From contig NZ_JAEDCO010000006.1 in assembly GCF_016294135.1 (NCBI RefSeq), positions 1-64,000 of the forward strand: a DNA stretch of 64,000 nucleotides, in the 5' to 3' direction. Below, piece after piece: positions 27,937-37,082 of the stretch. Each line of letters begins with the position of its first letter. Within the stretch, counting starts at the first letter, position 1. Under the pieces are notes generated by a model, which saw only the letters and a program-made list of their open reading frames with translations, ran no database searches and was not told the origin of the DNA. The DNA is from Methanobrevibacter ruminantium (GTDB lineage Archaea; Methanobacteriota; Methanobacteria; Methanobacteriales; Methanobacteriaceae). The position numbers and the translations under genes are program-made.

Positions 27937-28023
27937 ATTCTAACCTTTTTGTTTCTGTGTAATTTTAGTAATTTTTATAATTGCAATATCTAATTCTATT
28001 ATGTATTAATTTCTATAAATATT

Positions 28024-28794
28024 TTATATCAATCCTAAATTTTTCATATATTCAATGCTTTTTTCGATTGAATCTATAGAATATAACTCCAACATATAGA
28101 TGCCATCATAGTTATTCTTAATAAAAATATCAAAGAACTCATTTACTGGAAAAGTCCCTTCACCTAATGTACGATGTGTGTCACCATCACCAAGATTATC
28201 ATGGACATGTATGTGTTTAATGGAGTTGAAGTAAATTTCATCTGGAGTGAACCCTGCAGTATGGGCATGACCAATATCTAAAGTCATTGGAAGCTCAAGT
28301 TCTGTCAATGTTTCGTTCAATAAGTTCACATCATGATACATGAACCCTTCTATATGAGGTAAGTTCTCAATGCATGCATTGGCGCCATTGTCTTTTGCAT
28401 AATCACCAATGTCCTTTAGGGAATCCTTAGCTATTTCATAGATTATATCTTCCTTGCCTCTACCACTGAATGACACTATTCCTGGATGAACAACTACAAT
28501 GTCACTATCAATCATATTTGCCAAGTCAATTGACCTTTTGATTTCATTAACTGATAGTTTTGCTAATGCTGAATTCAGTGAAGCGATGTTCAGGTCAATG
28601 AATGGGGAGTGGATTGTATATTCCAAGGAATATGAGTTGATCATATCAATCATCTCTTCATCATCATTCAATTCTCTATATGGGTAATCATGCAATATTT
28701 CTACATATTCTATGCATTTGCTGCTATCGAAGTATTCCAATGCCTCTTCCATTGTAATGTTCTCTGTAGCCAACATTGAAGCTCCTATTTTCAT
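28024..28794 (-). CDS. TIM-barrel sugar phosphate isomerase/epimerase-like protein
   Basis: The protein belongs to the xylose isomerase-like/endonuclease IV superfamily. Conserved metal-site elements are VVHPGI, CIENLPH, LDIGHAHTAG, HIHVHDNLGDGDTHRTLGEG and the final ELYS, in barrel order. The 256-residue form starts at the ATG 28794, which is preceded by AAGAGGCAAAAT; the upstream ATG at 28812 would put that site inside the coding region. Whether it acts on sugars, like hydroxypyruvate isomerases, or on DNA, like endonuclease IV, cannot be settled; the sequence looks closer to the sugar enzymes. Confidence 0.82.
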   Translation of the reverse strand: MKIGASMLATENITMEEALEYFDSSKCIEYVEILHDYPYRELNDDEEMIDMINSYSLEYTIHSPFIDLNIASLNSALAKLSVNEIKRSIDLANMIDSDIVVVHPGIVSFSGRGKEDIIYEIAKDSLKDIGDYAKDNGANACIENLPHIEGFMYHDVNLLNETLTELELPMTLDIGHAHTAGFTPDEIYFNSIKHIHVHDNLGDGDTHRTLGEGTFPVNEFFDIFIKNNYDGIYMLELYSIDSIEKSIEYMKNLGLI

Positions 28795-28871
28795 ATTTTG
28801 CCTCTTTTTCATTATTTAATAAATATAATTATCTTAGATTGATATAATGGTTTATAGAAGTTATTCCACTA

Positions 28872-31013
28872 TCAATCTCTAACTCTTGCAATAACTCTTA
28901 ATCCCTTATCCAAACCATCTATGATTTCTTCAGTCAAGTCAAGGTTCTTATGAAGCTTTACATAACCTCTTTTGCCTACAGTTGCTGTAAATAGGTATTT
29001 GTCCTCTAAAAGAATGTCAAAAGCACTGCCGACATATTTTTTGCCGATAGGCAATACGATATGGTCCTTTCTTATTTCAGGATAGAGCTCAAAGACTTCA
29101 TAGTAGAATTCAGAGGTTTCTCCTTCTTCATAATCATCAAATTCATCTGACTCTTCGCTTAAGTCATAGTAATTGTCATTGCTGTAATCCTTTTTGCCTT
29201 CATCGATGAGGTAATTATCAATATTGTCATTATACTCTTTCAATTGGGACTTTTTGGACTTCTTATGCTTGTCTTTCTTAGCCTTTTTGGATTTGGACTT
29301 CCCGGATTTTTTTGAAAGTCTTTCAGCAAAACTGTCAGGTGCCTTTTCAAGAGGTTCAACATTCATGCTGATTCCAATCTCATTTTCAAGTTCAGCTATT
29401 CTTTTACCTCCTTTTCCAATGATTTTAGGAATGTATTTCTCGGTTATGTAAATGTTTACTCTCCTATCGCTTTCCATGCTCACTTCAATGGCTGCCTTTG
29501 GAGTTATCCTTTTCATGGTTCTTAGGATTTCCCTTTCCGCTATCATTTGGACAGGAGTCTTTTCCTGATTCATCTTTGCCTTTTTGGACTGTTCCACCAT
29601 TCCAATATCCATTACGATAGTCTGTTCACCATAAGTGTAAATCTCGTTGACTAATGTTCCTGTTTCAAAGTCCCTTACTTCAATTACAGGTCTTGCAAGA
29701 TCTCTTTCTTCCATTCCACTTGGAACCTTTACAGTAAGCTTGTTTTCATAAATGGCTGATATTTCACCGTCTTCAATATAGATTGTAGTGTCTACGATTG
29801 ATGGAATTGTACCTAAGTCAACTCTGCTTGCAATCCTTTGAATTGCATCGATAGGCCTTGTTGCATGAACAACACCAATCATTCCGACACCTGCAAGTCT
29901 CATATCTGCAAATATCTTGAAGTCATGGTTCTTTCTAAGCTCATCGTAAATTGTGAAGTCAGGCCTTACTAACAATAATATGTCTGCAGTGTTCTCCATA
30001 TCCCCTTCAAGAGGTGCATATTGGGTAATTGTGTCTCCAACCTGCAAGTCTCTTGGAGATTCCATTGTTTTGACCACTTTGTTTAGGTATTCATCATAGA
30101 ATTTAGCTATTGCCTGTGCAAATGTACTTTTTCCTGCTCCAGGTGAACCTGAAATGAGTATTCCCCTTGCACTGTTTGTTAGCCTTTCAATCAATTGACT
30201 TGATAAGTGGTATTGGTCAAGTGAGACTTCAGCAACAGGCCTTACAGCAGTTATTTCCAGCGCTTCTGAGAAAGGAGGTCTTGCTATTGATATCCTAAGG
30301 TCTCTGGATTGCACTACAATTGCACCTTGCTTGTCCACTTCAAGGTATGTTTTTGCATCATACCTTTCCTTTTCAAGGATTTCCTCTGCAATAGCTTCCA
30401 ACTGCTTGTATGTGAATTTTTCATCTGCGAGCTTCACAAGTTCAATATGTCCTGGCTTTCCCTTTTTAGCCATAGGAACAACATTTTCCTTTAAATGAAC
30501 ACTCATTGTGTCATCATCAAAGAATTTGGCTATTTTCAAGTCTATTGCACCTTTATATTCCTGTGCATAGTATATGGTAGGAATTCCCTGCGCTTCAGCA
30601 GTTTTCGCTTGGATTTTATCGCTTGTTAAGAGTAATGCTAGTTCATCTTTAGCAACATCCCGGATTAATCCGTCTATTTCTCCAAGCTTTGCATTGTCCT
30701 TTTCAAATTTGGTAGGTCTTCTGCCGGTTATTTTGATTGATATTTCACCGATTTCAGCTAAATCCTGAAGTTTCTTTACATTCTTAAGGCCTCTGATGCC
30801 AGTTGGTCTTTGATTGTTAGCTTGATGTTCAAGTTCTGAGATTACAGCTTCCGGTATGATTATTTCAGGATAGTTCAATTCCTTTTCCTTAATGATCTTT
30901 TCCACATTTCCTTCAATGATTGCACTTGTATCCGGAACAATCCTTTTTATTTCATCATTCAATTCATCTTCATCATTATAATCGCTATTGTATTCATACT
31001 CATTAAAATTCAT
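28872..31013 (-). CDS. PIN domain - ATPase - KH domain protein (COG1855, PilT-like)
   Basis: The 713-residue protein has an N-terminal PIN domain ([11 protein letters not shown] with the first acidic residue, then DGLIRDVA and LLTSDKI), a PilT/VirB11-like ATPase core with the P-loop [12 protein letters not shown] near residue 290 and [12 protein letters not shown], and a KH-type RNA-binding segment, [16 protein letters not shown], near residue 525. Most archaea have one copy; an RNA-processing or ribosome-linked role is suspected. Between the KH domain and the C-terminus lies a Lys/Ser then Asp/Glu/Tyr-rich insertion of about 75 residues. The gene has an AGGAGGTGAAA site and stands alone. Confidence 0.87.
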   Translation of the reverse strand: MNFNEYEYNSDYNDEDELNDEIKRIVPDTSAIIEGNVEKIIKEKELNYPEIIIPEAVISELEHQANNQRPTGIRGLKNVKKLQDLAEIGEISIKITGRRPTKFEKDNAKLGEIDGLIRDVAKDELALLLTSDKIQAKTAEAQGIPTIYYAQEYKGAIDLKIAKFFDDDTMSVHLKENVVPMAKKGKPGHIELVKLADEKFTYKQLEAIAEEILEKERYDAKTYLEVDKQGAIVVQSRDLRISIARPPFSEALEITAVRPVAEVSLDQYHLSSQLIERLTNSARGILISGSPGAGKSTFAQAIAKFYDEYLNKVVKTMESPRDLQVGDTITQYAPLEGDMENTADILLLVRPDFTIYDELRKNHDFKIFADMRLAGVGMIGVVHATRPIDAIQRIASRVDLGTIPSIVDTTIYIEDGEISAIYENKLTVKVPSGMEERDLARPVIEVRDFETGTLVNEIYTYGEQTIVMDIGMVEQSKKAKMNQEKTPVQMIAEREILRTMKRITPKAAIEVSMESDRRVNIYITEKYIPKIIGKGGKRIAELENEIGISMNVEPLEKAPDSFAERLSKKSGKSKSKKAKKDKHKKSKKSQLKEYNDNIDNYLIDEGKKDYSNDNYYDLSEESDEFDDYEEGETSEFYYEVFELYPEIRKDHIVLPIGKKYVGSAFDILLEDKYLFTATVGKRGYVKLHKNLDLTEEIIDGLDKGLRVIARVRD

Positions 31014-31119
31014 ATTTTCACCTCCTTTGAGGTTTGATTAATTCAATAATTCTCATTTTAATAATCTTTTTATAGAGAGAATAATTTTATTATAAAATAT
31101 TTTAACGATTTTCCTAATT

Positions 31120-31533
31120 TTATCTGTACATTTCCTTTGGATCAAATAATCTTTCAGAGATTATTTCAATATCATCATCGGTAAGATTGTCAATGTCAAT
31201 ATTCTCCTTATCAATATCTATTTGCCTAAAGAAGCATGATCTGTATCCTTCATGGCATGCTGCACCTATTTGCTCAACCTTCATTATGATTGCATCTGCA
31301 TCACAGTCAATGTACATTTCCTTAACAGTCTGCACATTTCCAGAGTTTTCTCCCTTTAGCCATTGCTTTTTTCTTGAAGTAGAGTAGTAATGAGCCTTTT
31401 TGGTCTTCAAGGTTTGCTCTACCGCTTCCTTATTCATGAAAGCCACCATTAACACTTCATTAGTTTCATAGTCTTGGGCGATTCCAATCACCAGGTCTTC
31501 TCCACCCATATTGAGTCTGAAATTTAATTCCAT
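31120..31533 (-). CDS. hisI: Phosphoribosyl-AMP cyclohydrolase
   Basis: HisI opens the purine ring of phosphoribosyl-AMP, the third step of histidine synthesis. The 137-residue product has the family motifs MVAFMNKEAVEQTL, YYSTSRKKQWLKGENSGN, the zinc- and magnesium-binding DCDADAI and CHEGYRSCFF. It is the stand-alone archaeal form without the HisE domain. It lies 29 bases downstream of hisS, so histidine synthesis and charging are probably cotranscribed. Confidence 0.95.
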   Translation of the reverse strand: MELNFRLNMGGEDLVIGIAQDYETNEVLMVAFMNKEAVEQTLKTKKAHYYSTSRKKQWLKGENSGNVQTVKEMYIDCDADAIIMKVEQIGAACHEGYRSCFFRQIDIDKENIDIDNLTDDDIEIISERLFDPKEMYR

Positions 31534-31562
31534 TTTTTCACCTTTTTTTTAGACATGGATTC

Positions 31563-32873
31563 TTAACTACTGAATTCAATTGCGGTTTTTATGAAAGGGG
31601 CAACTTCATTTATTGGCATTTGCCCTTGCTCTCCAGTTTTCATATTCTTGACTGTTACTTTTCCATCTTCAAGGTCACGTTCTCCAACAAGAACCGCATA
31701 TTTCACTCCAATCTTATTTGCATAAGCTAAAATCTTCTTGAATTTCTTTCTGGACAAGTCAACTTCAGTAGCGATATTGTCTTTTCTAAGAGTTTGCGCA
31801 ATCTTAAAGGCTTCATGTCTTGTAGAGTCTGAAATAGCTGCAACATATGTGCTTACAATAGGTTCAAGTTCCATTTTGCCGTTCAATTCCTCGATTGCAT
31901 TCATCAATCTGTCAAAACCTAATGCAAATCCAGTGGAGACAACGTCTTCTCCACCGAATAGTTTAACGAGATTGTAAGTTCCTCCACCGCATACTTGCTT
32001 TTGTGCACCAAGACCTTCCACATATACCTCAAACACTATTCCAGTATAATAGTCAAGTCCTCTAGCTACACCAAGATTTAACTTGTAATTGAACACTTGG
32101 AAACTTTCAAGAGTCTTTACAAGTTCCTTGAATTCTTCAAGGGCCTCTTTGGTTTCTTCGTAAGGAGACACTAGTTCATCTATGGCTTCAATTATTGAAG
32201 AGTCACCAACCATATCCATCAATTTGAACAATACCTCATTGAGTTCTGGCTTGTCCTTGATGATAGGATTGTCTCCAACAAGGGATTCTTTCAATAGCTC
32301 TTTGTCACCCTTATCGATAACAACCATAATCTCTCTTTGTGTAGCTGTATCAATATCAAAGTGATTGAATAATCCTCTGATTATTCCTAAGTGATTTACA
32401 TTGAATTCTGCAGTAGTGATTCCAAGCTTTTCTATTGCATCGTTGCACATGGCTATCACTTCAGCTTCACCTTCAGGGGTCTTTGCACCAATCAATTCAC
32501 ATCCGAATTGCCAGAACTGTCTGAATCTACCTTTTTGAGGTCTTTCATATCTGAAACAGCTTCCATAGTAGTAAATCTTGATTGGCTTGGATGTCTTTTG
32601 AAGCTCATTCAAGTATAATCTTGCAATAGGGGCAGTGATTTCAGGTCTTAAGGCAAGGTCTCTGTCTCCCTTGTCCTTAAAGTTATATAATTGATCTACA
32701 ATTTCCTCTCCTGATTTAGTGGTGAATAGTTTTAAGTCTTCAAATAAAGGTGTTTGAACTTCACAAAAACCATAGTTTTCAAATACATTTCTTAAAATGT
32801 CTTCAGCGTGTTTCCTTTGTCTCATTTCTTCAAAAAGGAAGTCTCTTGTTCCCCTTGGTCTTTCAAATTCCAT
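31563..32873 (-). CDS. hisS: Histidyl-tRNA synthetase
   Basis: The 436-residue class II synthetase shows motif 2 around SCFRYERPQKGRFRQFWQFG, the histidine-binding GLDYYTGIVFEVY, and motif 3 in STGFALGFDRLM, followed by an anticodon-binding domain from about residue 335 (STYVAAISDSTRHEAFKIA). LRPEITAPIARLY is the usual substrate loop. The length is normal. The operon partner is hisI. Confidence 0.96.
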   Translation of the reverse strand: MEFERPRGTRDFLFEEMRQRKHAEDILRNVFENYGFCEVQTPLFEDLKLFTTKSGEEIVDQLYNFKDKGDRDLALRPEITAPIARLYLNELQKTSKPIKIYYYGSCFRYERPQKGRFRQFWQFGCELIGAKTPEGEAEVIAMCNDAIEKLGITTAEFNVNHLGIIRGLFNHFDIDTATQREIMVVIDKGDKELLKESLVGDNPIIKDKPELNEVLFKLMDMVGDSSIIEAIDELVSPYEETKEALEEFKELVKTLESFQVFNYKLNLGVARGLDYYTGIVFEVYVEGLGAQKQVCGGGTYNLVKLFGGEDVVSTGFALGFDRLMNAIEELNGKMELEPIVSTYVAAISDSTRHEAFKIAQTLRKDNIATEVDLSRKKFKKILAYANKIGVKYAVLVGERDLEDGKVTVKNMKTGEQGQMPINEVAPFIKTAIEFSS

Positions 32874-33290
32874 TATTGATTCTCCAATGTTTTTAAGTAA
32901 TTTTTATCAGATTAATTTTTCGTAAAATGTTTTTTATAGTTAATCATTTAACAATATTATATTTAATATTTATTTTATATAATATTTTTTAAATTATTAT
33001 ATGCTCTTTTTTTATTTTAAACTCTTTTTTCTCTTTTTTTATAAAATTTCTAGTAATTTTTTTAGAGTTTTTAATTATTTATTATCTTTACCACTTTAAA
33101 AATAATTTTTTTAGAGTTTTTAATCATTTATTCTCTAAAACGCTTTTAAAAAATAATTAAACTAAATATATTGAAATCTCATATTATTGATTAAAAAAGT
33201 ATATGATTTTATAATAAATTATTTTTGATAATACATAAAACTTTAAATGATAAAATACTATAAATTATTATAAAAAATTAAGTGTGAATT
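32874..33290. other. Divergent intergenic region with a direct repeat
   Basis: This 417-base AT-rich interval lies between hisS and the first DUF2115 gene. It contains the 29-base repeat described separately. No ORF is evident. Confidence 0.4.
33055..33132. repeat. 29-base direct repeat, 49-base spacing
   Basis: AATTTTTTTAGAGTTTTTAA begins both copies (33055-33083 and 33104-33132); they differ at one position. The function is unknown; slippage duplication is the simplest explanation. Confidence 0.5.
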
Positions 33291-33854
33291 ATGTTTGAAG
33301 AATTGCATGAACTCTTAGAGGATAAAAGGATTTCAAAGAATGGGCTGTTGGCTATTTTAAAGGAAAAGGCTCAAAAGATATCTGTTTTCGATTTGATGGA
33401 TGCCCATCAGTATATACTTCAGGATGTGGCGTTTGTACAGGATAAATATCAGGATGACTTCCGTCAAGCTTATGTTAAGCAATTCATTGGTCATATAAAC
33501 AATATTAAAAATGACAATACAGATTATGACAGCAGGGGCAAAAAGGAGAGAATTGATAAAAAACAGTTTGAAAAATCATTAGAGGATTTGCATAATGTTT
33601 ATGATGGCGTGAACTTTGACAAGGATAAGGTACAGCTTATTTACTGTTTGGTTTCTTTATATGCCACTTTTATATTGGAGGAACCTATTCATTCACTGGA
33701 CACTCCTTTCCCAGGCAATTTGAAGATTAAGAAGTTAGGTAAGTTTTATTATTGTCCTGTCAAGGCAACTCAAAAGAATACTGAAGGGGCAGTTTGCAAT
33801 ATCTGCATTTCACGTGAGATCGATTATGATCCAGAGTTAAATGCCAGCAGTTAG
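33291..33854 (+). CDS. DUF2115 (UPF0305) protein
   Basis: The 187-residue protein has the DUF2115 C-terminal signature: LEEPIHSLDTPFPGNLKI, then YYCPVKATQKNTEGAVCNICIS with cysteines that could hold a metal. The family is confined largely to methanogens and its function is unknown. The N-terminal half is helical (LLAILKEKAQKISVFDLMDA). A second, shorter paralogue follows 60 bases downstream. Confidence 0.82.
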   Translation: MFEELHELLEDKRISKNGLLAILKEKAQKISVFDLMDAHQYILQDVAFVQDKYQDDFRQAYVKQFIGHINNIKNDNTDYDSRGKKERIDKKQFEKSLEDLHNVYDGVNFDKDKVQLIYCLVSLYATFILEEPIHSLDTPFPGNLKIKKLGKFYYCPVKATQKNTEGAVCNICISREIDYDPELNASS

Positions 33855-33914
33855 GGATTATTTTTTTAAAAATAAGTATTTTATAGTCATATAATATTAA
33901 CATGTTGTGATAGG

Positions 33915-34445
33915 ATGTTTGAAAAATTTAATGTGTTGATAGATGAAGATGATAAGATATCAAAGGATGATCTTATGATTGTCTTAAAGGAAGAGCTTAC
34001 TGATGTTTCTGTTTTTGATATGATGATCATATCTGCTGAAATCATTGAAAACAACAAATATGTTCAGGAATCCTATCAGGAAAAAAGCAAAAAGATTTAC
34101 ATAGACTTTTTCTTAAACAGAGTCAAGGAAATAAGAAGCAATGATACTGTTTATAATGATTATTTCAATAGGGATGACTTTGTAGAAAAATTAAACAAAT
34201 TAAAAGATATTTACAAACTTGTTTCTAAAGACAGAAAAAACAAAAGTCCAATTATTGATTTGGTGGTATGCCTTTACACTACATTTGTGCTTGATGAGCC
34301 TATTCATCCTATTGGAACTCCTTTCCCTGGCTCATTAGAGGTTATAATGGAAAATGGAGTTTATTATTGTCCGGTTAAAGAGGCCAATATTGATACTCCA
34401 AATTCTGTATGCAGACTTTGTATAGCTGAACAGTTGGATTTTTAA
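33915..34445 (+). CDS. Second DUF2115 (UPF0305) protein
   Basis: The 176-residue product parallels the upstream protein throughout: KDDLMIVLKEELTDVSVFDMM at the start, LDEPIHPIGTPFPGSLEV and YYCPVKEANIDTPNSVCRLCIAEQ at the end. Three Cys in the C-terminal motif are kept. It arose by tandem gene duplication. Its last 13 codons and stop lie in a perfect 45-base tandem duplication whose second copy is beyond the stop and not translated. Confidence 0.82.
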   Translation: MFEKFNVLIDEDDKISKDDLMIVLKEELTDVSVFDMMIISAEIIENNKYVQESYQEKSKKIYIDFFLNRVKEIRSNDTVYNDYFNRDDFVEKLNKLKDIYKLVSKDRKNKSPIIDLVVCLYTTFVLDEPIHPIGTPFPGSLEVIMENGVYYCPVKEANIDTPNSVCRLCIAEQLDF

Positions 34446-34496
34446 TTAATAGTATGCAGACTTTGTATAGCTGAACAGTTGGATTTTTAATTAATA
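34407..34496 (+). repeat. Perfect 45-base tandem duplication at the end of the second DUF2115 gene
   Basis: Copies at 34407-34451 and 34452-34496 are identical. The first contains the last 13 codons and stop. Perfect identity in non-coding copy two means the event is very recent or is an assembly artefact. Confidence 0.8.
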
Positions 34497-34549
34497 TTAT
34501 TGGAATTTTTATAATTATAAAATTATTAAGTTTTTAAAATAGTGATACT

Positions 34550-35452
34550 ATGGTAGATGGAAAAACAAGGATTTTGGGAGTTATTGGAGATCCTATTGAA
34601 CACACTTTCTCTCCAGCAATGCAAAATGCTGGACTTGATGCTTTAAACTTAAATTACATTTATCTTCCATTTCATGTCAAACCAAATGGATTGAAAGAAT
34701 GCATTGAAGGTGCAAAGGCTATGGGCATACAAGGTTTGAATGTTACAATACCACATAAAACCAATGTCATGAAACACCTTGATGAAATCGATCAAGTAGC
34801 TTCAATGATTGGTGCAGTAAATACTATTCAATTCATTTCTGATGAAAATAATGAATCCAATCAAAATAATGAAATCAATGTTACAACAAAAGGATTCAAC
34901 ACTGATGGATATGGATGTCTCCGTGCAATTAATGAAAAAACTTCAATAAATAAGAAAAAAGTTACTATCACGGGTGCAGGTGGAGCAGCAAGGGCAGTTG
35001 CATTTCAGATAGCAAGCAGTGGAATTGATGAGTTGTCAATATTGAATCGTAATTTCACCAAAGCGGAATCACTTGCAAATGATTTAAGATCCAATTTAAG
35101 CAATGCAGGAATTGATATTAGTATAAATAGCTGTGAAATGGATTATCTGAAAAAAGAATTGGACAGTTCAGACATATTTATAGACACAACACCTATTGGA
35201 ATGTATCCTAATGTGAATGATAAGCCAATAGCAAGTGCAGATATGCTTCATGAGGGTCTTGTTGTAAATGATATAGTTTACACTCCTATGGAAACATCCT
35301 TGATAAAAGAGGCTAAAAAAGCCAATGCACAAGTTGTTTATGGATATGAGATGCTCTTGTATCAGGGAATCAGAAGCTTTGAGATATGGTTAGGTAGAGA
35401 TGCTCCAGCAGATGTGATGGAAAAGGCATTATTGGATGTTTTAGGTATTTAA
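34550..35452 (+). CDS. aroE: Shikimate dehydrogenase
   Basis: AroE reduces 3-dehydroshikimate to shikimate with NADPH. The 300-residue protein has the substrate loop IEHTFSPAMQNAG, the catalytic lysine in LNVTIPHKTNVMKHLDEID, the nucleotide-binding GAGGAARAVAF loop and the C-terminal YGYEMLLYQGIRSFEIW. An Asn-rich insert (around residues 101-111) lengthens it slightly relative to the family. aroD lies at the far end of the window. GTGATACT precedes the ATG. Confidence 0.96.
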   Translation: MVDGKTRILGVIGDPIEHTFSPAMQNAGLDALNLNYIYLPFHVKPNGLKECIEGAKAMGIQGLNVTIPHKTNVMKHLDEIDQVASMIGAVNTIQFISDENNESNQNNEINVTTKGFNTDGYGCLRAINEKTSINKKKVTITGAGGAARAVAFQIASSGIDELSILNRNFTKAESLANDLRSNLSNAGIDISINSCEMDYLKKELDSSDIFIDTTPIGMYPNVNDKPIASADMLHEGLVVNDIVYTPMETSLIKEAKKANAQVVYGYEMLLYQGIRSFEIWLGRDAPADVMEKALLDVLGI

Positions 35453-35489
35453 GTTTAATTTTTATTTTAATTTTTTTTTTAGTGATAAT

Positions 35490-36248
35490 ATGGATGATTT
35501 TCTATCAAGTTTTGTTTTGAATGAGGAAAAAAAGGAACTTTCTGATTCAAAGAAGGATGTCATGAAGTTCTTAAAGCAAATAGGTGTTGATACCCGTTTT
35601 GTCAGTTTCTTTGATGATGGTGGAGACATTAAGCTTTATATAGAAAATCTCCGCTTTTCAAAGTTTTCCAAAAAAAGAAGAGAAACATTCAACAGGCATT
35701 ATCCTGATATGATGGTTGTAAGATCATCTCTTTTTCAAAAGATCTGTTCAAGGTCTTCAAAGACATTGGCAGAGTCATTAAGTCCTAAGGAAAGGATTCT
35801 CATTCCAAGAATGGATAATGATTACAACAAGTTTTTATACATAGTGATTGAGCCTTATTCAAGAAAATATGGCATAAGATTCATTGAATATGATGAAAAC
35901 ATCAGTGCAGATGGCTTTGATTCTGTCATTTCTCCATTGAACCTGAATCAGGAAGTGAATCATATCCTGAATGATATCTTTGATGGAAAGGGAATCGAAT
36001 GGGATAGGAAATTGGACTTATCCAATATTTATGATTTTGACTTAAAGGATAAGGACATCATATTTCCATTTATCAATGTTCCACAAGAGTGGATAAATGA
36101 CTTTTTAGGAATTGAAAAGGAATATGAAATAGACTATGAAAACGAAGACATTGCAGAGTCATTCATGGGATTCCTAACTGAGATCAATCCTCAATTCAAG
36201 GAAAATGTATTGGCGGCATCTTCATTTTTGGAAAGTCATCAAAAGTAA
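35490..36248 (+). CDS. Unknown protein, 252 residues
   Basis: I do not recognise this protein. It is soluble, with no membrane segment or signal peptide. It is rich in Asp, Phe, Ser and Lys and has a basic stretch (RFSKFSKKRRETFNRHYP) near residue 55 and a motif LSPKERILIPRMDNDYNKF near residue 97 that suggests a conserved nucleotide- or protein-binding surface. GTGATAAT precedes the ATG, and it begins 37 bases after aroE, so the two are probably cotranscribed. Confidence 0.6.
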   Translation: MDDFLSSFVLNEEKKELSDSKKDVMKFLKQIGVDTRFVSFFDDGGDIKLYIENLRFSKFSKKRRETFNRHYPDMMVVRSSLFQKICSRSSKTLAESLSPKERILIPRMDNDYNKFLYIVIEPYSRKYGIRFIEYDENISADGFDSVISPLNLNQEVNHILNDIFDGKGIEWDRKLDLSNIYDFDLKDKDIIFPFINVPQEWINDFLGIEKEYEIDYENEDIAESFMGFLTEINPQFKENVLAASSFLESHQK

Positions 36249-36359
36249 TAAAATTTTAAATAATGGAAAAATATTAAACATAGTTAAATAGAATAAAAAA
36301 TATATATCGAATTAATTAATTATTTAATAATATTTTGTGATTATATTTGAGGTTTTAAT

Positions 36360-36773
36360 ATGGCAAATGAAATTACTGCAGAATTAAATGATGAGCAATT
36401 TGAAAGATATCAAATCATGCAAGAGAATGAATTGAGCATTGGTGAAGCTATAGACTTGATTTTCTATTTGCGTGACCATTATGGAGTCCGCAATGATCAG
36501 CTTCTTGAAGAAAGGCTTGAACAGTTAATCCTCAGAAAATCAGAATTAGAATCCGAGATGGAAAACTCGGATAAGGATTTATCTTCAGATTTATCTAAGA
36601 TTGCTGCTGAAATGGATATCCTTGAAAAATTAAAAGACACTACATATGACTTTGAAGCTAAAGAGGAAATCCTTGAAAAAGAATATGCTGCTATTGATGA
36701 AACTTATGAAATGAAGGTTCAAGCACATAAGCGTGGAATCAAATGGGGTAAATTCTTCAATAGCATTTTATGA
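36360..36773 (+). CDS. Coiled-coil protein of unknown function
   Basis: The 137-residue acidic protein is almost entirely helical. Residues about 42-115 show heptad spacing (LLEERLEQLILRKSELESEM, then MDILEKLKDTTYDFEAKEEIL), so a coiled-coil dimer is likely. The C-terminus is basic (KRGIKWGKFF). No enzyme motif is visible. GAGGTTTTAAT precedes the ATG. It lies alone before pyrG. Confidence 0.6.
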   Translation: MANEITAELNDEQFERYQIMQENELSIGEAIDLIFYLRDHYGVRNDQLLEERLEQLILRKSELESEMENSDKDLSSDLSKIAAEMDILEKLKDTTYDFEAKEEILEKEYAAIDETYEMKVQAHKRGIKWGKFFNSIL

Positions 36774-36964
36774 TTTCAGTTTTTTATCCTTTTTTCTTTT
36801 TTTATTTTTACTTTTTTTAAAATTTACACTTTTTTAATATATTTATCTTAAAGCCTTTATTTTGCTTATTTTTTGATTTAAACTATTTTAAACACTTTTT
36901 TAATATATTTGTACAATAGCAAAATTCTTTAAATTTTTTCAGATTTTAGATTCATAAGATAACT

Positions 36965-36973
36965 TTTATATAA
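36965..36973 (+). promoter_or_regulatory. TATA box for pyrG
   Basis: TTTATATAA predicts a transcription start near 36995, about ten bases before the mini-ORF and 85 before the pyrG start. Confidence 0.5.
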
Positions 36974-37006
36974 TAAATTAAACTAATATTTTATTGAGTA
37001 GTTATT

Positions 37007-37037
37007 ATGGACTTTCTTATAAAAAAATTATAAGAAA
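37007..37037 (+). promoter_or_regulatory. pyrG leader: mini-ORF overlapping a perfect hairpin
   Basis: ATG at 37007 opens an eight-codon ORF (MDFLIKKL, stop at 37031-37033). The same bases form a perfect ten-base-pair stem, TTTCTTATAA (37013-37022) with TTATAAGAAA (37028-37037) and an AAAAA loop. Translation of the mini-ORF would melt the hairpin, an attenuation-like layout 30 bases before the pyrG ribosome binding site. Its role is inferred. Confidence 0.4.
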
Positions 37038-37082
37038 TTCCAATCAAAATCAAATTATTAAATTTATTAGGAGTGGATTTGT

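Larger units (their letters stand above)
36774..37082. other. Intergenic region and pyrG leader
   Basis: The first 190 bases are AT-rich without visible features. The rest holds the pyrG TATA box (36965-36973), an eight-codon mini-ORF and a perfect hairpin. Confidence 0.4.

Noticed and set aside
36999..37045. A tRNA-like element in the pyrG leader
   Set aside because: There is only one stem-loop and no T-arm or acceptor pairing.
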